A stretch of DNA of 12,703 nucleotides from JBCCEV01 sp039030125 (lineage in GTDB: Bacteria > Pseudomonadota > Gammaproteobacteria > Ga0077536). How positions within the stretch are numbered: the first letter of the stretch is position 1; each line of letters opens with the position of its first letter. This document shows positions 7,278-12,703 of this stretch, piece by piece. A program made the position numbers and the translations under genes. The notes beneath the pieces were generated by a model. That model was not told where the DNA came from. It saw nothing but the letters and a program-made list of their open reading frames with translations, and did no database searches. The stretch is taken from NCBI GenBank assembly GCA_039030125.1, contig JBCCEV010000126.1, positions 1 through 12,703 on the forward strand. Reading direction: 5' to 3'.

Positions 7278-7294
7278 AAACGCTTTGCGCGTTT
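7278..7294 (+). other. Short inverted repeat in the rpoA-rplQ gap
   Basis: AAACGC (7278-7283) and GCGTTT (7289-7294) can pair around a 5-nt loop, directly after the rpoA stop. No run of T follows, so a rho-independent terminator is unlikely. It could be an mRNA processing or pausing element in the widest internal gap of the operon (61 bp), or it may be chance. Confidence 0.2.
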
Positions 7295-7335
7295 AGGGCC
7301 AACAGCTAGCCAGACGACATTACAGGCATAGAAAA

Positions 7336-7719
7336 ATGCGACATCATCACAGCGGACGCGCGCTCAATCGCAACAGTTCACATCGCAAAGCGATGTTCCG
7401 AAATATGGCGGCCTCGCTGATTGAGCATGAGTCGATCCGCACGACTTTGCCCAAGGCAAAGGAACTGCGCCGCACGGCAGAGCCCCTGATCACGCTGGCT
7501 AAAACTGATTCGGTCGCTAATCGTCGGCAAGCATTCTCACGGCTGCGGGATCGTGACGCCGTCACCAAGCTTTTTGATGACCTTGGCCCGCGCTTCGAAG
7601 CACGTCCCGGTGGCTACCTGAGGATTTTGAAGTGCGGTTTTCGCCCTGGTGATAAGGCCCCGATGGCGATAGTCGAGCTAGTTGAGAAGGCGCCGGCCAC
7701 TTCCTCAGACGACGACTAA
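7336..7719 (+). CDS. rplQ: 50S ribosomal protein L17
   Basis: L17 sits on the back of the large subunit near the tunnel exit. The product is 127 aa, as in E. coli. It opens MRHHHSGRALNRNSSHRKAM, the hallmark L17 N-terminus, and continues with FRNMAASLIEHESIRTTLPKAKELRR-AEPLIT-AK (by eye) and the ending GGYLRILKCGFRPGDKAPMAIVEL followed by a short acidic tail. The ATG has only a weak AGG (7324-7326) as ribosome binding site, and the gap from rpoA is 61 bp. It is the last gene of the ribosomal cluster; the next gene is on the opposite strand. Confidence 0.97.
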   Translation: MRHHHSGRALNRNSSHRKAMFRNMAASLIEHESIRTTLPKAKELRRTAEPLITLAKTDSVANRRQAFSRLRDRDAVTKLFDDLGPRFEARPGGYLRILKCGFRPGDKAPMAIVELVEKAPATSSDDD

Positions 7720-7902
7720 CAGCTACTGCGCGCTCACGCAGCGTTGTTGCGCTCGCTTTCGAAGCCCTCGTTTACCCGCTCATAAACTTTGCGCCCCAAA
7801 AATTCGCAAGCCCCGCTGCAACTGCACTCTTGACGCTTTGACATCAGGCCCGCTGATATAGAGCGACCGCCGGTTCTACGATTCGACGTTCAGCAAAGCC
7901 GA
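7720..7902. other. Non-coding spacer between converging genes
   Basis: This 183-bp stretch lies between the 3' ends of rplQ (+) and the DUF3617-like gene (-). I see no credible open reading frame. It must hold the ends of both transcripts, but I find only weak hairpins: CTGCG/CGCAG at 7726-7741 and ATCAG/CTGAT at 7843-7857. Neither is followed by a T run on either strand, so rho-dependent or imprecise termination is more likely. Confidence 0.5.
7726..7741 (+). terminator. Weak hairpin just after rplQ
   Basis: CTGCG (7726-7730) pairs with CGCAG (7737-7741) around a 6-nt loop, 7 bp past the rplQ stop. Position fits a transcript end for the ribosomal operon, but the stem is only 5 bp and the following bases (CGTTGTTGCG) are not a clear T tract. 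It may serve as an RNA 3'-end stabiliser rather than an intrinsic terminator. Confidence 0.2.
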
Positions 7903-8370
7903 TTAAAACTTCGCAGGTGTCCGCCCTTGTCGTTTACCCAAGCAGTCGCCCTGCCGCGTGGCGCGAATGGTCTGAGAAAACGTCATATTCTTGCCCCCCA
8001 TTTTCAGGTTGAGTGTGCCCTGAAGGCCGTTTGCCGATAGCTCGAAGCTTGCCTTCCCCTTCGCGCCGTCGTGCTGTGCACACGCGATTTCGAACTCAAG
8101 ATCCTCAGAGATTCGTCCTAGCTTACAGCCGATCAAGGCGGGGTGTTCGAAGGCGCTGAATAAGGGATCGGGGGAATCGGAGAGGCAGACACGGCGCGTC
8201 GATACCGTTCTGCGCATCTCGTCAAGGTGCGGCATGAAGGTGCGCGATTCGACTTCGTAGTGCCCGGGCGCGATCAGCGTTTGCGCCAGAACATCAGGGC
8301 TAAGCATAAGTACAAGGAGTACCGATCTCCAAAGGCTGAGCCGCAATTGAGCCGTTGATCCGTCTTGCAT
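7903..8370 (-). CDS. Exported DUF3617-like protein of unknown function
   Basis: The product is 155 aa. Residues 9-29 form a basic-then-hydrophobic signal peptide (LRLSLWRSVLLVLMLSPDVLA) with a good signal peptidase I site after A29, so the protein is probably periplasmic. The mature part begins with a PGHYEVESRT strand, has four cysteines (C62, C82, C97, C143) that could form two disulfides, and ends in a beta-rich segment LNLKMGGKNMTFSQTIRATRQGDC (split by eye). The PG-x-x-EV opening, VCL motif and spaced cysteines resemble DUF3617, a proteobacterial family of unknown role. The ATG has only a poor ribosome binding site; a TTG at codon 9 is an alternative start. It lies 60 bp downstream of fhs on the same strand, and a candidate promoter lies between them. 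Confidence 0.7.
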   Translation of the reverse strand: MQDGSTAQLRLSLWRSVLLVLMLSPDVLAQTLIAPGHYEVESRTFMPHLDEMRRTVSTRRVCLSDSPDPLFSAFEHPALIGCKLGRISEDLEFEIACAQHDGAKGKASFELSANGLQGTLNLKMGGKNMTFSQTIRATRQGDCLGKRQGRTPAKF

Positions 8371-8396
8371 GCTCAGAAGATAGCGGATGCAACACG

Positions 8397-8425
8397 CTTG
8401 TATCAGCCATTTTCGGACCTGCCAA
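8397..8425 (-). promoter_or_regulatory. Candidate sigma-70 promoter for the DUF3617-like gene
   Basis: On the minus strand, TTGGCA (8420-8425, 5 of 6 to the -35 consensus) is followed 17 bp later by TACAAG (8397-8402, 4 of 6 to the -10 consensus). A TGA directly before the -10 supplies the extended TGn element. Transcription would begin near 8390, about 20 nt before the ATG at 8370. Its presence would let the exported protein be expressed apart from fhs. Confidence 0.38.
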
Positions 8426-8430
8426 TACGA

Positions 8431-10104
8431 TTAGAACAAGCCGACGATATTGCCGTCTTGGTCTAGGTCAATGCGCTCGGCGGCAGGTGATTTGGGGAGA
8501 CCTGGCATCGTCATAATATCTCCTGCGATCGCGACTAGGAATCCAGCGCCCGCGGCGAGTTTGACTTCGCGGATCTCGACTACATGCCCACTCGGTGCGC
8601 CGCGTGCTCGCGCATCAGTTGAAAACGACATTTGGGTCTTGGCGATGCACACTGGAAAGCTCCCATAGTCTTCGTTCAGTGATTCAATCTGTTGTTTTAT
8701 TTTTGCCGGTGCGGATATGTCCGCCGCGCCGTAGATCTTTTGCGCTACCGATTTGATTTTGTCCCATAGCGACGCTTCGTCGTCATAGACAAATTTGTGC
8801 TCTCCCGGCTCTTCATCAAGCACACGCACGACTTCATTCGCGAGATCTTCGGCGCCCGCGCCGCCGTCGGCCCAATGTTTTGCGACGACCGCATGGCCAC
8901 CCAAACTTTCGGTTTTCATTTTAAGTAGTTCAATTTCAGCATCGGTATCATTGGTGAAGTGGTTGATGCTCACGATGCAGGGGAGACCATAATTTTCGCG
9001 AATATTGGACAAATGGCGCTCGAAATTCGAGCAACCTTTTTCCAGCGCTTCCAAGTTTTCGTCGTTGAGAGAATCGAGCGCGGCGCCGCCGTGATACTTG
9101 AGCGCGCGCACCGTTGTGACCAGCACCACAGCTTCGGGATTGAGGCCACTCATCCTGCATTTGATGTCGATAAATTTTTCAGCACCCAGATCCGCACCAA
9201 AGCCGGCTTCGGTCACAACGTAGTCGGCAAGCTTCAGGGCCGTCTTGGTTGCCAAGACCGAATTGCATCCGTGAGCGATATTCGCAAATGGACCACCGTG
9301 CACAAAAGCGAGGTTGTTTTCCAGAGTTTGGACGAGGTTGGGATTGATAGCGTCTTTGAGCAACACCGTCATCGCGCCGTGCGCGTTTAAATCGGCGGCT
9401 GTAACAGGGGTCTTATCGCCCCGGGAGTAGGCGACGATAATCTTCCCCAACCGGGTCTTCAGATCATCGAGTGAACTTGCCAGACAGAAGATAGCCATGA
9501 CCTCTGAGGCAACAGTGATATCGAAACCATCTTCGCGAGGAAAACCGTTTGCACTGCCGCCGAGGCTGTTCACAATTTTGCGTAGCGCTCTGTCATTCAT
9601 GTCGACCGCCCGCTTCCAGGTGATCGTGCGCGGATCGATATTGAGCGCATTGCCGTGACTGATGTGATTATCGACCATCGCCGCCAAGAGGTTGTTAGCC
9701 GCGCCGATAGCGTGAAAATCGCCGGTGAAGTGCAAATTGATGTCTTCCATTGGCACTACCTGCGCATATCCGCCGCCCGCGGCGCCGCCTTTGATTCCGA
9801 AACACGGCCCTAGGGACGGTTCGCGCAGGCAGATGAGAGTTTGCTTGCCGATCCGATTCAGTGCGTCGCCCAAACCTACCGTGGTCGTGGTTTTCCCTTC
9901 GCCCGCAGGCGTGGGACTGATCGCCGTGACCAGTATTAATTTACCCCGCTTGTCGGTTTCGAGCTGCTCCGCAAAGCTCGTCTTGAGTTTTGCTTTGTAA
10001 TGGCCGTAGGGTTCCAGGTGCTCGTCGGTGATATTGAATTGTTGAGCGGCTAATTCTCTGACGGGCTTAAGTTGTGCTTGTCGAGCGATGTCGATATCTG
10101 ACAC
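8431..10104 (-). CDS. fhs: Formate-tetrahydrofolate ligase
   Basis: This cytoplasmic enzyme joins formate to tetrahydrofolate using ATP, giving 10-formyl-THF for purine and formyl-Met-tRNA synthesis or for one-carbon flow. The product is 557 aa, a normal length. Visible motifs are the P-loop TPAGEGKTTT (65-74, catalytic-type K71), the family signature from R94 through GIKGGAAGGGYAQVVPMEDI (about 94-122) into HFTGDFHAI, HGGPFANIAHGCNS (269-282), TEAGFGADLGAEKF (298-311) and TVRALKYHGG (331-340), and a C-terminus with GDIMTMPGLPKSPAAERID. All key blocks are intact. The start is GTG, chosen because GAGGA (complement of 10112-10116) lies 7 bp upstream. The gene is patchily distributed in Gammaproteobacteria (E. 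coli K-12 lacks it), and no other one-carbon gene is visible here. Confidence 0.97.
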   Translation of the reverse strand: MSDIDIARQAQLKPVRELAAQQFNITDEHLEPYGHYKAKLKTSFAEQLETDKRGKLILVTAISPTPAGEGKTTTTVGLGDALNRIGKQTLICLREPSLGPCFGIKGGAAGGGYAQVVPMEDINLHFTGDFHAIGAANNLLAAMVDNHISHGNALNIDPRTITWKRAVDMNDRALRKIVNSLGGSANGFPREDGFDITVASEVMAIFCLASSLDDLKTRLGKIIVAYSRGDKTPVTAADLNAHGAMTVLLKDAINPNLVQTLENNLAFVHGGPFANIAHGCNSVLATKTALKLADYVVTEAGFGADLGAEKFIDIKCRMSGLNPEAVVLVTTVRALKYHGGAALDSLNDENLEALEKGCSNFERHLSNIRENYGLPCIVSINHFTNDTDAEIELLKMKTESLGGHAVVAKHWADGGAGAEDLANEVVRVLDEEPGEHKFVYDDEASLWDKIKSVAQKIYGAADISAPAKIKQQIESLNEDYGSFPVCIAKTQMSFSTDARARGAPSGHVVEIREVKLAAGAGFLVAIAGDIMTMPGLPKSPAAERIDLDQDGNIVGLF

Positions 10105-10211
10105 AGGCTGGTCCTCGTTATAGGGTCGGTGACGCCCTTTGAATTCGGGCTTAAGCGCGCGCGCTAGTTTATCATCGCCAGTAGCAAGCTTTCCGTTGGT
10201 CGTCTGCTTTA
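10105..10211. promoter_or_regulatory. Divergent spacer between fhs and the ClC gene
   Basis: This 107-bp region must contain start signals for both divergent genes. I find no strong -35/-10 pair in either direction. A TATAAC on the minus strand overlaps the approach to the fhs ribosome binding site and is too close to the start to serve as its -10. The region holds a 12-bp perfect palindrome of alternating purine-pyrimidine (10154-10165, AGCGCGCGCGCT) and a GCCC/GGGC pair around an EcoRI-type GAATTC (10134-10150). A shared regulator site is possible but unproven. Confidence 0.4.
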
Positions 10212-11960
10212 ATGATCGAACGCTTCAAGGCCGCCTTTTCAACGAACTACGAGCAGTTCAGGATCCGGCTCGCGTCTCCGCAATCCGAAGGGAGCACTGC
10301 ATTACTGGGTTTGTTGGTTGGGCTCGCGGCAGGCTTGGCAATTGTGGGATTTCGCTTAGGCATAGATCTGGTTCAACTTGAGCTGGTTGATTTGGAGACA
10401 GTGGGCACATTCGAGGAATTGCCGGCCTTGGAAAGGTTGCTGGTTCCCTTGATCGGCGGGTGTTGTCTGGCGGCCTTGTTTTGGTGGCTGCAGCCGTCGG
10501 CGCGGCCGGTGGGGATCATGCACGTATTGCAGCGCCTGCAGTATCACGAAGGCGTTCTGCCGCTAAAAAACCTCGTTGCGCAGTTTTTTGGCGCCATTAT
10601 TGCGCTCGGTACAGGTCAGTCTATGGGCCGCGAAGGCCCGGGTGTTCACATTGGGGCGGGATTGGCGAGCGTCACCGTCCAACAATTCAGGTTGCCTAGC
10701 AATACCATGCGCGCGCTAGTCGCCAGCGGCGCCGCTGCTGCGATCGCGGCTTCGTTCAATACGCCATTGGCTGGGGTCGCTTTCGCGATGGAGGTGATCC
10801 TTATGGAATACACCATTGTCAGCTTCACACCGGTAATTTTAGCCGCCGTGTCCGCCACCTTAGTGACGCGCGCTTTCTTCGGTGACGATTCTATTTTCCA
10901 ACCCCCGATCGTTGGTGTTGAAGGCTTCGCTGAAATTTCGCTTATCGGCGGTATGGGTATCGTGATTGGCTGCTTGGCGGCGCTGTTTACCTTTGGGGTT
11001 CGCAAACTGCGCTATTACATCCGCGACTTCCACATCGCTTTGGTGATAATTGCAGCGGCGGCGGTGGTCGGCGCAATCGCTGTATTTATTCCCGAGGTAT
11101 TGGGGATGAGTTACGACACGTTGAACATTGCCTTAACGGCCGGACTGTCGATTTCTATGGCGCTGGTGGTGCTGTTCGCAAAAATGGTAACGACGGCGAT
11201 CAGCGTCGCCGCGCGGATCCCCGGGGGGTTAATTGGCCCCTCCATCGTACTCGGCGGTTTAGCTGGCTTTTCCTATGCGCATATCGCGGATCTGATCTTC
11301 GGGATGTCCAGCCAAACACCGTTATTTGTCATGCTGGGTATGGGGGCGATGATGAGCGCGGTCCTGCAGGCACCATTGGCGGGTCTGTTGGCACTGCTTG
11401 AACTCACCAGTAATCCGCAACTGATTCTTCCGGCCATGCTGGTGGTGGTCAGCGCAAATCTTACGGCCAAGATTCTGTTTAAACAGGAGTCGGTGTTCCT
11501 GATGATGCTGCGTGACGACGGGCTCGACTATCGCCATGACCCACAAGACTCTGCTTTGCGAAGGGTCGGGGTGGCGGCCCTGATGAACCGCAGCTTCGTT
11601 GCCCTCCAGCCCTCGCTGACTAAGCTTGAAGCAGGGGCGGCGCTCGAGCAAACACCGCAGTGGATCATTGTTCAAGGCGAAAATAATATGTTGATGCCGG
11701 CGTCCGATCTGGTGCGGTATATGGAGGACGAAGCGGCTGAAGAAATAGACCTCCTTGAAATTCCCTCTCAACGGCGGGCGCTTGAGACTGTTGATTTTGG
11801 GGCTTCTCTATTCGAAGCCCGCGATCGCCTGCTGGCCAGCGGCGCCGAAGCCGTTTTGGTCCGGCGCACCATTGCGCCGCTGAGCTACCGGAATTTTGGC
11901 GTTGTTTTGAAACAAGATATTGAATCTGGTTACGTTTTCTCCAAGCCCGGTGAGGTCTGA
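10212..11960 (+). CDS. ClC-family anion channel/transporter with C-terminal CBS-like pair
   Basis: This inner-membrane protein of 582 aa belongs to the voltage-gated chloride channel (ClC) family. The membrane part (about 28-432) carries the gating-glutamate motif GREGP (139-143, E141), SFNTPLAGVAFAME (181-194) and GGLIGP (338-343, in place of GGIFAP). By eye alignment to E. coli ClcA, the inner proton glutamate E203 is V195, the central serine S107 is V100 (GSGIP reads PVGIM), and tyrosine Y445 is F429. Residues about 450-575 look like a degenerate CBS pair (VAALMNRSFVALQPS and LFEARDRLLASGAEAVLV). The loss of the inner glutamate argues against ordinary 2Cl-/H+ exchange and for uncoupled anion flow. 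No clear ribosome binding site precedes the ATG at 10212. The next gene, pyrG, is 143 bp downstream. Confidence 0.93.
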   Translation: MIERFKAAFSTNYEQFRIRLASPQSEGSTALLGLLVGLAAGLAIVGFRLGIDLVQLELVDLETVGTFEELPALERLLVPLIGGCCLAALFWWLQPSARPVGIMHVLQRLQYHEGVLPLKNLVAQFFGAIIALGTGQSMGREGPGVHIGAGLASVTVQQFRLPSNTMRALVASGAAAAIAASFNTPLAGVAFAMEVILMEYTIVSFTPVILAAVSATLVTRAFFGDDSIFQPPIVGVEGFAEISLIGGMGIVIGCLAALFTFGVRKLRYYIRDFHIALVIIAAAAVVGAIAVFIPEVLGMSYDTLNIALTAGLSISMALVVLFAKMVTTAISVAARIPGGLIGPSIVLGGLAGFSYAHIADLIFGMSSQTPLFVMLGMGAMMSAVLQAPLAGLLALLELTSNPQLILPAMLVVVSANLTAKILFKQESVFLMMLRDDGLDYRHDPQDSALRRVGVAALMNRSFVALQPSLTKLEAGAALEQTPQWIIVQGENNMLMPASDLVRYMEDEAAEEIDLLEIPSQRRALETVDFGASLFEARDRLLASGAEAVLVRRTIAPLSYRNFGVVLKQDIESGYVFSKPGEV

Positions 11961-11985
11961 CGGATTGCCGAGATTGAGAATCGCA

Positions 11986-12019
11986 TGGGCATCTGGTAGC
12001 TTGAAACCCCGATGACCCA
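11986..12019 (+). other. Potential hairpin ahead of the leader ORF
   Basis: TGGGCATC (11986-11993) can pair with GATGACCCA (12011-12019) with one bulged A and a 17-nt loop. The 3' arm contains the ATG of the possible leader ORF at 12012. There is no T run, so it is not a typical terminator for the ClC gene. It may be chance or a translational control fold. Confidence 0.2.
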
Positions 12020-12107
12020 CTTGGATCCACAACCCGGTCTCGGACCCTTCGAATTGGATCCTGCGCTCGCTAATCGCCCTGTGAAAACATCCGGCCCAGT
12101 GGCATGA
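12012..12107 (+). CDS. Possible 31-aa leader ORF overlapping the pyrG start
   Basis: An ATG at 12012 opens a 31-codon frame that ends with TGA at 12105-12107, so its stop overlaps the pyrG start as ATGA. The peptide begins MTHLDPQPGLGPFELDPALA and is rich in proline, with no family I recognise. It has no clear ribosome binding site. The 4-bp overlap is the arrangement used for translational coupling, and pyrG itself has no strong ribosome binding site, which is why the frame is listed. It could equally be a chance open frame. Confidence 0.25.
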   Translation: MTHLDPQPGLGPFELDPALANRPVKTSGPVA

Positions 12108-12703
12108 CTCGCTATATATTTGTCACCGGTGGGGTCGTATCGTCCTTAGGGAAGGGGATCGCCGCGGCCTCTTTGGGCGCCACGCTCGAAGCTCGCGGGC
12201 TTGGGGTATCAATGGTCAAACTTGACCCCTACATCAATGTCGATCCGGGAACGATGAGTCCGTTTCAGCACGGTGAGGTCTACGTCACCGAGGATGGCGC
12301 TGAGACCGATCTCGATTTGGGTCACTATGAACGCTACGTGCGCTGTCAAATCACCTCCGATAGCAATTGCACGACGGGGCGTATTTATGCCGATGTGATC
12401 CGCAAGGAACGGCAAGGCGAATATTTGGGCGCCACCGTGCAAGTGATCCCGCACATCACCGATGAAATTAAGCGCGCCATCGTCAAGGGCGCCGGCGAGG
12501 CTGAGATCGCGCTCGTGGAGATCGGCGGTACGGTTGGGGATATCGAATCGTTACCTTTTCTGGAGGCGATCCGCCAGATGCGGGTTGAAGTGGGCGCCCA
12601 ACGTACCTTGTTTATCCACCTAACGCTGGTTCCTTATATCGGCTCGGCGGGCGAAATGAAGACGAAACCGACCCAGCACTCGGTCAAGGAATTGCGCTCG
12701 ATC
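12104..12703 (+). CDS. pyrG: CTP synthase, N-terminal 200 codons
   Basis: CTP synthase converts UTP to CTP using ATP and glutamine-derived ammonia, the last step of pyrimidine nucleotide synthesis. The 200 codons present cover most of the synthetase domain; the rest of that domain and the glutamine amidotransferase domain lie beyond the window. The sequence MTRYIFVTGGVVSSLGKGIA carries the ATP-binding loop (K17, E. coli K18), followed by KLDPYINVDPGTMSPFQHGE, TEDGAETDLDLGHYER (D71, Mg binding), EIGGTVGDIES (E139, Mg binding) and GEMKTKPTQHSVKEL (K186 and K188, the UTP/CTP site). All key residues are intact. The ATG at 12104 matches the family N-terminus; no good ribosome binding site precedes it. 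Confidence 0.97.
   Translation, partial: MTRYIFVTGGVVSSLGKGIAAASLGATLEARGLGVSMVKLDPYINVDPGTMSPFQHGEVYVTEDGAETDLDLGHYERYVRCQITSDSNCTTGRIYADVIRKERQGEYLGATVQVIPHITDEIKRAIVKGAGEAEIALVEIGGTVGDIESLPFLEAIRQMRVEVGAQRTLFIHLTLVPYIGSAGEMKTKPTQHSVKELRSI

Noticed and set aside
7843..7857. ATCAG/CTGAT hairpin as terminator for the minus-strand gene
   Set aside because: The stem is only 5 bp with no T run on either strand.
7830..7862. TTGACG and TTGACA followed by GATATAGA, resembling a plus-strand promoter
   Set aside because: No pairing gives an acceptable -10 at 16-18 bp. Transcription would only run antisense into the DUF3617-like gene, where no plus-strand gene exists.
8959..9390. 143-codon plus-strand frame inside fhs
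   Set aside because: fhs is intact and conserved along this whole stretch on the other strand. The frame shows no domain and no ribosome binding site.
12021..12061. Two copies of TTGGATCC (12021-12028 and 12054-12061) as a direct repeat
   Set aside because: Eight bases repeated once within about 40 bp of non-coding or weakly coding DNA is too little to claim a binding-site array or attachment site.
1..12703. Search for CRISPR arrays, tRNAs, insertion sequences, defence or toxin-antitoxin genes
   Set aside because: No repeat-spacer pattern, cloverleaf, transposase or small paired gene was seen. Almost all sequence is explained by recognised housekeeping genes.

Overview
This window is chromosomal DNA from a Gammaproteobacterium that I cannot place more finely. 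The order secY-rpmJ-rpsM with no infA between secY and rpmJ is typical of Gammaproteobacteria, whereas Betaproteobacteria usually carry infA there. The ribosomal proteins match the E. coli set closely in length and motifs. Base composition and codon use look even across the window, and I see no insertion sequence, integrase, phage gene, tRNA, rRNA or CRISPR array.

Positions 1-7719 (+ strand) are one unbroken block of the spc and alpha ribosomal operons: rplX (last residues only), rplE, rpsN, rpsH, rplF, rplR, rpsE, rpmD, rplO, secY, rpmJ, rpsM, rpsK, rpsD, rpoA, rplQ. Gaps are mostly 0-21 bp. The genes encode proteins of both ribosomal subunits, the SecYEG translocon pore and the RNA polymerase alpha subunit. 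The rpmJ-rpsM gap is only 13 bp, so the two operons that are separate in E. coli look fused here. The widest internal gap, 61 bp, lies between rpoA and rplQ.

Positions 7720-7902 are non-coding and lie between converging genes. Positions 7903-10104 (- strand) hold fhs (formate-tetrahydrofolate ligase) followed by a small exported DUF3617-like protein that may have its own promoter. A 107-bp divergent spacer then separates fhs from a + strand ClC-family anion transporter gene (10212-11960). This ClC lacks several residues used for proton coupling and central anion binding in the classical E. coli antiporter. After a 143-bp spacer holding a possible 31-codon leader ORF, the window ends inside pyrG (CTP synthase), of which the first 200 codons are present.

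Most of the window is ordinary housekeeping DNA. I did not find a convincing new multi-gene system. The points most worth a second look are the non-canonical ClC, the possible leader ORF overlapping the pyrG start, a foldable element at the rplX/rplE junction resembling an S8 operator, and the fused spc-alpha junction.
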